A stretch of DNA of 38,946 nt from Flavipsychrobacter stenotrophus (GTDB lineage Bacteria; Bacteroidota; Bacteroidia; Chitinophagales; Chitinophagaceae). The stretch lies in NCBI GenBank assembly GCA_945902755.1, contig CAMDNC010000012.1, forward strand, positions 1 through 38,946, given 5' to 3'. Shown piece by piece: positions 16,292 through 23,001 of this stretch (position 1 is its first letter; each line of letters begins with the position of its first letter). The translations under genes were made by a program, and so were the position numbers. The notes beneath the pieces were generated by a model. That model did not search any database, had not been told where the DNA came from, and was given only the letters and a program-made list of their open reading frames with translations.

Positions 16292-16345
16292 GTTGGATTT
16301 GATGTTGTAAAATTAATCTATTCTCATTCCGGCAAAATATAGAGA

Positions 16346-17206
16346 CTAAGAAGCTGGTTGGGTGGAAGCAACCTTTGCCGTTGCTTTTTTACTCTTGTTA
16401 ATAGTTTTTCCTGCTTTTTTCGTTTTTTCGGGTTTGGGTGCAGTGATCACCTTGACATATACATGTTTTATGTTGCCGTTGCCTTTATCCGTTAGTCTTT
16501 CATCAAGCTCGAAAGCGCCAGTGCTTTTGAGGAGCAATGCTAGTTTTTTGTAACCAAAGTTTCTGGGGTCAAAATCTGGTTGTTTTTTTATTATCAGATT
16601 TCCCACTTCACCTAGAAAAGCCCATCCACCTTCGTCAGCCATATCTGTTATAGAGGTCGATATTAGCGAAATTATATCGCTATCCACTTTTTTAACAAGT
16701 TCAGTAGTCTCAGCTTCTGGTGGAGTTTCTAGTATTACATCTTTGTTTTGGGTTTTTGTTTTTGGGGCTGATAATATTTCTATATAAATGAATTTGTCGC
16801 AGGACACTATAAAGGGCTCTGGAGTCTTTTTTTCACCCATTCCTATAATTTTCATGCCTGCCTCTCGCAAGCGCAATGCCAGCCGTGTGAAGTCGCTGTC
16901 GCTGGAGATAATACAAAATCCGTCAACTCTGCCAGTGTACAATATATCCATGGCGTCTATGATCATCGCAGAGTCAGAAGCATTTTTGCCTTGAGTATAG
17001 CTGTACTGTTGAATAGGAGTAATTGCATTTTCCAGCAGCACATTTTTCCACCTAGTTACATGTGGTTTTGTCCAGTCTGCATATATCCGTTTGAAGGTGG
17101 GATTGCCATATTTGGCTATTTCTGCCATCATTTCCTTAATGTTGGATGACGGCACATTTTCTGCATCTATAAGCACCGCCAGTCGCAGTTCGCTATTGGT
17201 TTGCAT
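16346..17206 (-). CDS. NYN-domain ribonuclease-like protein with OST-HTH/LOTUS domain
   Basis: 286 residues. The N-terminal NYN (PIN-like) domain, about 7-150, shows the acidic residues of the family: LIDAEN (D14), SDSAMIIDAMD and IISSDSDF. A C-terminal OST-HTH/LOTUS domain, about 172-245 (SLISTSITDMADEGGWAFLGEVGNLIIKKQPDFDPRNFGYKKLALLLKSTGAFEL), follows. The last 25 residues are Lys/Ala-rich. NYN domains are RNases and LOTUS domains bind RNA, including structured or G-rich RNA, so this is a likely RNA-processing or decay factor. Partner RNAs are unknown. It lies 68 bases downstream of the RRM gene on the same strand. Confidence 0.9.
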   Translation of the reverse strand: MQTNSELRLAVLIDAENVPSSNIKEMMAEIAKYGNPTFKRIYADWTKPHVTRWKNVLLENAITPIQQYSYTQGKNASDSAMIIDAMDILYTGRVDGFCIISSDSDFTRLALRLREAGMKIIGMGEKKTPEPFIVSCDKFIYIEILSAPKTKTQNKDVILETPPEAETTELVKKVDSDIISLISTSITDMADEGGWAFLGEVGNLIIKKQPDFDPRNFGYKKLALLLKSTGAFELDERLTDKGNGNIKHVYVKVITAPKPEKTKKAGKTINKSKKATAKVASTQPAS

Positions 17207-17274
17207 AAGTTTAGGATGTTATTTGTTTAGTGATTTTCTCTCTACGGGTTATATCATTTCGGCGGCACGGTAGG

Positions 17275-17541
17275 TTATTTCCATACGATGGCCATTGATT
17301 GTTTGGAGCTTGCTTGATAAACCAGTATTTTTTCGCCCATAAACGTACTGTTGTTCAATACATTTATCGCATTGTGAGCCATACCAGCATCTGGCATTTC
17401 TACGTAACCAAAACCTCGGGAGCGCTTTGTTATTTCATCTAGCATCAATTTAGATTTGGCAATACTTCCAAATTTGCCAAATAAATCGGTAAGGTCTTTA
17501 CCAGTAGTTGCTTTACTCAGGTTGCCTACAAATAATATCAT
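17275..17541 (-). CDS. RRM-domain RNA-binding protein
   Basis: 88 residues from the ATG at 17541, consisting almost wholly of one RNA recognition motif: RNP2 is LFVGNL (residues 3-8) and RNP1 is RGFGYVEM. It resembles the small single-RRM proteins of cyanobacteria and Bacteroidota. The frame is open eight codons further upstream, but MILFVGNL is the usual start and fits the RRM fold. A -7 element lies about 48 bases upstream. It probably acts as an RNA chaperone or post-transcriptional regulator. The NYN-LOTUS gene lies downstream on the same strand. Confidence 0.93.
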   Translation of the reverse strand: MILFVGNLSKATTGKDLTDLFGKFGSIAKSKLMLDEITKRSRGFGYVEMPDAGMAHNAINVLNNSTFMGEKILVYQASSKQSMAIVWK

Positions 17542-17588
17542 AGTAATAGTTTTGTTTTTTAACAACCAACCAACCTGATTGCTTTTTA

Positions 17589-17596
17589 CAAATGTA
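17589..17596 (-). promoter_or_regulatory. -7 element of the RRM gene
   Basis: CAAATGTA on + reads TACATTTG on -, an exact -7 match. The leader of about 42 bases contains GGTTGGTTGGTTG (- strand), a short GGTT repeat that could be a binding site for an RNA-binding protein. Confidence 0.5.
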
Positions 17597-17771
17597 CCCT
17601 AATTATCCATAACTGAATGTATTAATATTGTGGTGCTTTGAATGCACAGCCAATTCATAATAAAGGAGTTTCTAAGCGGGCCAAAGTGAAGGGCAGTAAG
17701 TGAATGAAAATCTAAATGGTTAAAATAAATGTAACAGCTACAATACATTTACTGTGTTTACTGATTTTAGT

Positions 17772-17779
17772 TACATTTG
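17772..17779 (+). promoter_or_regulatory. -7 element of exbB-exbD
   Basis: TACATTTG, exact match, 19 bases before the ATG at 17799. It lies downstream of a GTG at 17754 that would otherwise extend the reading frame, so that earlier start is excluded. Confidence 0.6.
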
Positions 17780-17798
17780 TTCAGAACAAATTTCGCCC

Positions 17799-18494
17799 AT
17801 GACATTACTATCCGTTTTGCTGCTACAGATCGATACTGCTGTCAGTACTGTTGAAGCTGTAGCTCCGCCGGCTCCAGAGAAAATTTCGCTGTTCAATCTC
17901 CTTATGGAAGGCGGTGCTATTATGGTGCCGCTGTTGCTTTGCTCGGTTATAATGGTGTATGTTTTTGTAGAGCGTTTATTGCATATTCGCAAAGCATCTG
18001 CAGTAGACCCTACACTTACTGTTCGAGTGGTACAGGCTATTGAAACAGGAAACATTCAGGCTGCGATAAGTGCCTGCAAGGGTAGCGCTACTTCTGTATC
18101 CAGAGTGCTAGAAAAAGGTATCGGCAGGTTGGGTAAACCGATTGATTATATCGAAAAATCAATGGAAAATACTGGAAGATTGGAAGTATACCAACTCGAA
18201 AAAAATGTATCAATCCTTTCTACTATTGCTGGTATTGCCCCCATTTTTGGATTTTTGGGTACCATAGCTGGTATGATTATTTTGTTCTTTAATGTGCAGC
18301 ATCAGGGTTTCTCGCTCGAAACCATTGCTGGTGGTATCTACACCAAGATGGTAACATCTGCAGTAGGTCTTATCATTGGTTTGTTGGCTTATGTGGGTTA
18401 TGCATTTTTGAATGCTCAGATCAACAAAGCCGTAAACAAAATAGAATCAGCCTCTGTAGAATTTCTGGACAGTATTCAGCAACCCAATAATTAA
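17799..18494 (+). CDS. exbB: MotA/TolQ/ExbB-family proton channel
   Basis: 231 residues from the ATG at 17799. Three membrane helices are visible: GAIMVPLLLCSVIMVYVFVERLL near the N-terminus, then ATIAGIAPIFGFLGTIAGMIILFF and TSAVGLIIGLLAYVGYAFL, which hold the family's GFLGT and small-residue packing motifs. With ExbD it forms the inner membrane motor that energises TonB using proton-motive force. The exbD start follows 18 bases after its stop. The N-terminus has a Pro/Ala-rich external segment before the first helix, common in Bacteroidota members. Confidence 0.93.
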   Translation: MTLLSVLLLQIDTAVSTVEAVAPPAPEKISLFNLLMEGGAIMVPLLLCSVIMVYVFVERLLHIRKASAVDPTLTVRVVQAIETGNIQAAISACKGSATSVSRVLEKGIGRLGKPIDYIEKSMENTGRLEVYQLEKNVSILSTIAGIAPIFGFLGTIAGMIILFFNVQHQGFSLETIAGGIYTKMVTSAVGLIIGLLAYVGYAFLNAQINKAVNKIESASVEFLDSIQQPNN

Positions 18495-18512
18495 TTTCAC
18501 CAAGAATAACAG

Positions 18513-18917
18513 ATGAATATAAAAAGACGTTTAGCGCACGACCCCCAGGGGCACTCTTCAGCTTTGAACGACATATTGTTCATACTGCTACTGTTCTTCC
18601 TAATCATATCTACCCTAGCCAATCCGAATGTTGTGAAACTGAGTATACCTAAGGCAAAAAGTGACACTAAGGCAAAACAAACAGTAGTTGTTTCGGTGAA
18701 TGACAAACAAGAGTTTTTTATAGGCACAAAACCTGTTTATGTAGACTCATTAAAACCATTCATTGCTGCTGCTATCGCTAAGTCGCAGGATGCCGAACCA
18801 ACGGTAGTAATCAATGCCGATAAACAAGCTACTGCCGACAATATTGTGGCCATTATGCGTGCTGCTCATGAGCTTAATCTGCGTACAGTACTTGCTGTAG
18901 ACAACAACAACAGGTAA
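18513..18917 (+). CDS. exbD: ExbD/TolR-family biopolymer transport protein
   Basis: 134 residues: a short cytoplasmic N-terminus, one membrane helix (NDILFILLLFFLIISTLA) and a periplasmic domain ending ADNIVAIMRAAHELNLRTVLAVD. Asp20, at the start of the helix, is the conserved proton-carrying Asp of the family. It works with ExbB and TonB to power outer membrane receptors such as the one at 2576-4903. Its 3' end faces folC with a 54-base gap. Confidence 0.93.
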   Translation: MNIKRRLAHDPQGHSSALNDILFILLLFFLIISTLANPNVVKLSIPKAKSDTKAKQTVVVSVNDKQEFFIGTKPVYVDSLKPFIAAAIAKSQDAEPTVVINADKQATADNIVAIMRAAHELNLRTVLAVDNNNR

Positions 18918-18971
18918 TCGAATTTTTTTGGTAACGGGTAATTGCTTGTTCTATATGGGCAGCATTATTTG

Positions 18972-20300
18972 TTACTGTTCCATAGCTTCCATGGCTTCAC
19001 CCACTACAAAAAAACTTCCTGTGATTAGTAGTATGTCGTCAATTCTCATCGCACTTTTAGCAGCTGCTAGTGCTTCTGCAACAGTAGGGTAGGTGTTGCC
19101 ACTTAGCCCCACACGCTCTCCTGCAGTTTTTAACTCATCGGCAGGCAGTGCTCTAGGTATGCTGGCATTTGTGAAGTAGTAGATGGCATCTTTGGGGTAG
19201 AGCGTCAATGCTTCACCTACTTCTTTATCTTTCACAAATCCTGTCAGTATGTGCGTATTGCGTTTGGTGTTGCCATCTTCACTTAGTACTTGCAATTGTT
19301 GCATCACTTCCATTATACCAGCTGTGTTGTGAGCTACATCGCAAATAATTATCGGCTTTTCTTGCAGCCATTCCCATCTACCGCGCAGTCCAGTTGTTTT
19401 TTTTACTTTACCTAGAGCACGTATTGCAGCTGCCAAGCTTAGTTTCCATCCTTGATGGATTAGTAGCTCTACAGCAGTTAAAATGGTTTTTAGGTTGTGT
19501 TGCTGATACTGCCCTTGTAGATCTGTATGCACGTCATACATTTCCATTTTAGCATTATTCACAGCTTTGTAATGGCTGAGTTTGGAATCTTGATTTATTC
19601 TCACCATTCCCCACAGAGATTGTGCATAATGCAGTGTACTGTGTTTGTGCACTGAATGCTCAAAAAAGACTCTTTCAGTTTCAGGATGTTGTTCGCCAAT
19701 TACAACAGGTATGCCTGGTTTTATGATGCCAGCTTTTTCACTTGCTATTTCTGCAAGAGTGTTGCCTAGCAAGTCTTTGTGGTCGTAGCTAATATTGGTG
19801 ATTACAGAAAGAAGAGGTGCAATTACATTGGTACTATCTAGCCTGCCACCCAGCCCCGTTTCTATTACGGCTATGTCTACTTGCTCATTTGCAAAATATT
19901 CAAATGCCATCGCCACTGTTATCTCAAAAAAAGAAGGGGTTATTTCTTCCATAACGGGCTTTATTTTATCTGTAAATGATACTACCCATTGTTTGCTGAT
20001 GGGTGTGCCATTGACGCGTATACGCTCTCTGAAGTCTATCAAATGCGGGGACGTGTAAAGTCCTGTTTTGTAACCAGCATCTTGTAGTATTGCTGCTAAT
20101 GAGTGGCTCACACTTCCTTTGCCGTTAGTACCAGCGATATGCACTGATTTAAACTTCAAATGAGGATTGCCTAGTGCAGCACATAGCTTCAATGTATTAG
20201 TGAGGTCCGGTTTCAAGGCTGCTTTTCCTATTCTTGAAAACATGGGCAATCGCTCGTATAAATACTCAAGCGTAGCAGCATAATTATTAGCTAAATCCAT
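18972..20300 (-). CDS. folC: Dihydrofolate synthase / folylpolyglutamate synthase
   Basis: 442 residues of the Mur-ligase superfamily. The ATP-binding loop AGTNGKGSVSHSL and the VIETGLGGRLDSTNV and NISYDHKDLLG motifs are in the family order, with a C-terminal ligase domain (ICDVAHNTAGI, LTGFVKDKE). It adds glutamate to dihydropteroate and to folates. Together with pabB (11017) and folE (37740), three folate-pathway genes lie in the window but not in one operon. It starts 6 bases after the stop of the tonB gene and is surely co-transcribed with it. Confidence 0.96.
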   Translation of the reverse strand: MDLANNYAATLEYLYERLPMFSRIGKAALKPDLTNTLKLCAALGNPHLKFKSVHIAGTNGKGSVSHSLAAILQDAGYKTGLYTSPHLIDFRERIRVNGTPISKQWVVSFTDKIKPVMEEITPSFFEITVAMAFEYFANEQVDIAVIETGLGGRLDSTNVIAPLLSVITNISYDHKDLLGNTLAEIASEKAGIIKPGIPVVIGEQHPETERVFFEHSVHKHSTLHYAQSLWGMVRINQDSKLSHYKAVNNAKMEMYDVHTDLQGQYQQHNLKTILTAVELLIHQGWKLSLAAAIRALGKVKKTTGLRGRWEWLQEKPIIICDVAHNTAGIMEVMQQLQVLSEDGNTKRNTHILTGFVKDKEVGEALTLYPKDAIYYFTNASIPRALPADELKTAGERVGLSGNTYPTVAEALAAAKSAMRIDDILLITGSFFVVGEAMEAMEQ

Positions 20301-20306
20301 GTCTGT

Positions 20307-21110
20307 CTATCGGCGAGTTTTGAAAACAATGGTTACGTCCCCAAATTGCTGAGGTTCTGGCCCGTCGCTTTTGCTGAAACGTGCACTGCTCAGCTTTTCT
20401 AGTGCTATTTTCGTCAGGTGGGCACCCGATGAACTTTTTACACGTTTATCTACAATATTCCCGTTGCGATCGACAGTCACATGTATCACCACCTTGCCAC
20501 TCTCCTGAAATTCTGCTTCAAATTTATCGGGCGAAATGTGCCTCCCTGATAAGGTATGACCTATACCTCCAGTACCGTTACCAGGCACGCCTGTGTAGTT
20601 TTCTGCTCCTGGTGTGCCACCAGGCACGCCTCTGTCACCATCGCCAGTAGTATTACCCTCGCTTTTGCCGTTCATATCCTGAAGAGCGCTGTTACCACCT
20701 TTGCCCACATCGCCCGGATAGGTATATCTTGGATTAGGCTGCGATTTACCTTTTTCAGTTGCATCAGATTTTCCGTCTTTTTTACTCTCATTGTTTATGA
20801 CAGGTGCATCTGCAGCCGCAGATTTCAAAATGTTGCTAGGTACACTGCTGCGCATAGCAGTAGTCTTATAAACTACAGTTGCTTGAAAATCGGATGGGGC
20901 TTTTTTTGACATTGGCTGGTCTGTACCACTGCCATCTTCACTAGTGCCAAGGTTTACTTCCAGTCCTCCACCCTCGTCTGTTACCACTTCAGTAGGGAGC
21001 GAATAGGATAGTAGTATGAACAGCAAGAATAGTAATGCATGTATGCCCACTGTCCATACGAGTGCCTTGTTATTTATAACCGGTTGTTTATTCTGTTGCA
21101 ACGCTATCAT
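20307..21110 (-). CDS. tonB: TonB-family energy transducer
   Basis: 267 residues: one N-terminal membrane helix (ALVWTVGIHALLFLLFILLSYSL, about 16-38), a long Gly/Ser/Pro-rich periplasmic linker (about 60-200), and a C-terminal TonB/TolA-like domain (GKVVIHVTVDRNGNIVDKRVKSSSGAHLTKIALEKLSSARF). It links the ExbB-ExbD motor to outer membrane receptors. The linker is Gly/Asn-rich rather than the Pro-Glu/Pro-Lys type of Proteobacteria. The motor genes are encoded on the opposite strand just beyond folC. Confidence 0.9.
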   Translation of the reverse strand: MIALQQNKQPVINNKALVWTVGIHALLFLLFILLSYSLPTEVVTDEGGGLEVNLGTSEDGSGTDQPMSKKAPSDFQATVVYKTTAMRSSVPSNILKSAAADAPVINNESKKDGKSDATEKGKSQPNPRYTYPGDVGKGGNSALQDMNGKSEGNTTGDGDRGVPGGTPGAENYTGVPGNGTGGIGHTLSGRHISPDKFEAEFQESGKVVIHVTVDRNGNIVDKRVKSSSGAHLTKIALEKLSSARFSKSDGPEPQQFGDVTIVFKTRR

Positions 21111-21151
21111 TTATCTGATGAGCTAATTGTGATTGTGAAGTAAGTATCTTA

Positions 21152-21159
21152 CAAAAATA
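21152..21159 (-). promoter_or_regulatory. -7 element of tonB-folC
   Basis: CAAAAATA on + reads TATTTTTG on -, an exact -7 match 41 bases before the tonB ATG. No -33 TTG was seen. Confidence 0.45.
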
Positions 21160-21359
21160 ACAGAAAATAGATATGGCTGTTCATATTGTAGCAGTATTAG
21201 TATATTTATTAACACTTTTCTTCTTTTTGGTGTTATTTAGTGATATAAGAGCTTGTTAATGGGAGTTACATTTGTGTGATTTTTTTATTGCTAGTAATTT
21301 TTAAGTACGTACCTTTATCAACCCAGGAAAATATTCTGATAAATATCCGAAATATTTTT

Positions 21360-21389
21360 TTGAATGATAAAATGTTTGACTTACCTTTG
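21360..21389 (+). promoter_or_regulatory. Promoter of rpsL-rpsG
   Basis: TTG at 21360-21362, a 19-base spacer, and TACCTTTG at 21382-21389 give the best -33/-7 pair in the window, as expected for ribosomal protein genes. The predicted leader is about 28 bases. Confidence 0.85.
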
Positions 21390-21421
21390 CACTCCATTTT
21401 AATTTATTACTAACGTAAGCA

Positions 21422-21826
21422 ATGCCTACAATACAGCAATTAGTACGTAAAGGCCGTGAGCAGATACGGACAAAGTCGAAATCCCGCGCACTGGATGCGT
21501 GTCCACAACGCCGTGGCGTGTGTACCCGTGTATACACAACTACGCCCAAAAAACCAAACTCCGCGCTGCGTAAAGTGGCTAAAGTTCGTCTCACTAACAA
21601 AGTAGAGGTGATCGCGTACATACCCGGAGAAGGTCACAATCTTCAAGAACACTCTATCGTGTTGATACGCGGTGGTCGTGTTAAAGATCTTCCAGGTGTT
21701 CGTTATCACATCGTACGTGGTGCGCTAGATACTGCAGGTGTAAAAGACCGTAAGCAGAGCCGCTCTAAGTATGGTACGAAAAAGGAAAAAGCGAAAGGTG
21801 GAGCAAAACCAGCAGGTAAAAAATAA
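21422..21826 (+). CDS. rpsL: 30S ribosomal protein S12
   Basis: 134 residues. The motifs [18 protein letters not shown] and [17 protein letters not shown] are those of S12, including the two Lys (E. coli K42 and K87 equivalents) linked to streptomycin response; both are wild type. A Lys-rich C-terminal extension ([15 protein letters not shown]) follows the core. It takes part in decoding in the small subunit. It is followed after 32 bases by rpsG. Confidence 0.99.
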   Translation: MPTIQQLVRKGREQIRTKSKSRALDACPQRRGVCTRVYTTTPKKPNSALRKVAKVRLTNKVEVIAYIPGEGHNLQEHSIVLIRGGRVKDLPGVRYHIVRGALDTAGVKDRKQSRSKYGTKKEKAKGGAKPAGKK

Positions 21827-21858
21827 TTTCTAACTCTTTAATTTAAGCCAATCATCAG

Positions 21859-22326
21859 ATGAGAAAGGCACAGGCAAAAAAATTACCGTTAGCACCGGAT
21901 CCCAAGTTTAACGATAAAAATGTAACTCGTTTCGTTAACTGTCTTATGTGGGGTGGTAACAAAACTGTTGTTCTAAGCGCATTCTACGACGCTCTAGATA
22001 AAGTTTCTAAAATCACTAATGAAGATGGTTATGAAATTTGGAAAAAAGCATTGAACAATGTAACTCCTGCTGTAGAAGTACGTAGTCGCAGGATAGGTGG
22101 TGCAACTTTCCAGATACCGTCAGAAGTACGTCCTGATCGCAAAATTTCACTAAGCATGAAATGGTTAATCCGTTTCTCTCGTGAGCGCAACGGTAAGACC
22201 ATCGCTGACAAACTTGCTAATGAAATCATCGCAGCATCTAAGGGTGAGGGTGGTGCATTCAAAAAGAAAGAAGATACACACCGTATGGCAGAAGCTAATA
22301 AAGCGTTCTCTCACTTCAAAATCTAA
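21859..22326 (+). CDS. rpsG: 30S ribosomal protein S7
   Basis: 155 residues, starting [27 protein letters not shown], with the [21 protein letters not shown] core of S7. It binds the 3' domain of 16S rRNA and starts assembly of the head. It is the last gene of a two-gene unit, since a strong terminator follows 23 bases later; in many bacteria fusA follows instead. Confidence 0.99.
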   Translation: MRKAQAKKLPLAPDPKFNDKNVTRFVNCLMWGGNKTVVLSAFYDALDKVSKITNEDGYEIWKKALNNVTPAVEVRSRRIGGATFQIPSEVRPDRKISLSMKWLIRFSRERNGKTIADKLANEIIAASKGEGGAFKKKEDTHRMAEANKAFSHFKI

Positions 22327-22349
22327 TTTTTTAAATTCTATTTATAGTG

Positions 22350-22380
22350 TTAGCCCCACCATATTGGTGGGGCTAATTTT
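22350..22380 (+). terminator. Intrinsic terminator of rpsL-rpsG
   Basis: TTAGCCCCACCA, loop TAT and the exact complement TGGTGGGGCTAA form a perfect 12-bp stem followed by TTTTG. Confidence 0.93.
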
Positions 22381-22814
22381 GTTGTGTTTGATCGTGTTTT
22401 TTTTTGTCTCATTAACTACGGCTACTGATTTTATACTTGCTTTTTAGTTCCGACCTGAGAATTGACATTTTTTTCTTCTCATGGTATAAATGTTTAATGT
22501 CGGGTTTTAACTAAAATTTTCTGCAGTTAAATTATTCAAATAGTCTTTGTATGCTTCCAAGTAGTTATCCCCCCCCCAAAAAAAAAGAGACGAATTTGTT
22601 TCATACATATATACTGGTGATAAATATAAGTGTGATCCGTTGATTAGGTTCAATTCGTTTTCAGTAGTTAGGGCGATTATTGTTAAACACTTAAATGTAA
22701 CAAGATGTTTAAAGTGGAGATTTATTTAAATCGGAGCATTGAATTGTAATCTACATAGCGTAGCGAATTACTAACAATTAGGTAATAATATTTTAAGCCA
22801 ATTCGCCTTTTTGT
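22381..22814. other. Long AT-rich intergenic region with a C9A9 tract
   Basis: About 430 bases without a gene I can support. The one striking feature is nine C (22569-22577) followed by nine A (22578-22586), a homopolymer junction prone to slippage. A 14-codon frame at 22705 has no supporting evidence. Confidence 0.6.
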
Positions 22815-22845
22815 TTGTTTTTACAATTCCGTTTTGTTAAATTTG
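22815..22845 (+). promoter_or_regulatory. Promoter of the giant surface protein
   Basis: TTG at 22815-22817, a 20-base spacer, and TAAATTTG at 22838-22845. It predicts a leader of about 150 bases before the ATG at 23002; no strong hairpin was seen in that leader. Confidence 0.6.
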
Positions 22846-23001
22846 GCTTTACTATTATCCAAATGTTATTATTAGGGCAGTTTTTAGTGCCGAAATAAAT
22901 AAAAATAACTTGGTGGTAATATTCCCTATCTCTTTGTAGGCAAGGCGTTTCAGCGTTTGCCTTTAACTCATGTAGTGCAATAATTAGCTTAATAAAACCA
23001 A

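Noticed and set aside
17754-17798. GTG start for exbB
   Set aside because: It lies upstream of the exact -7 element at 17772-17779, so it would not be in the transcript.
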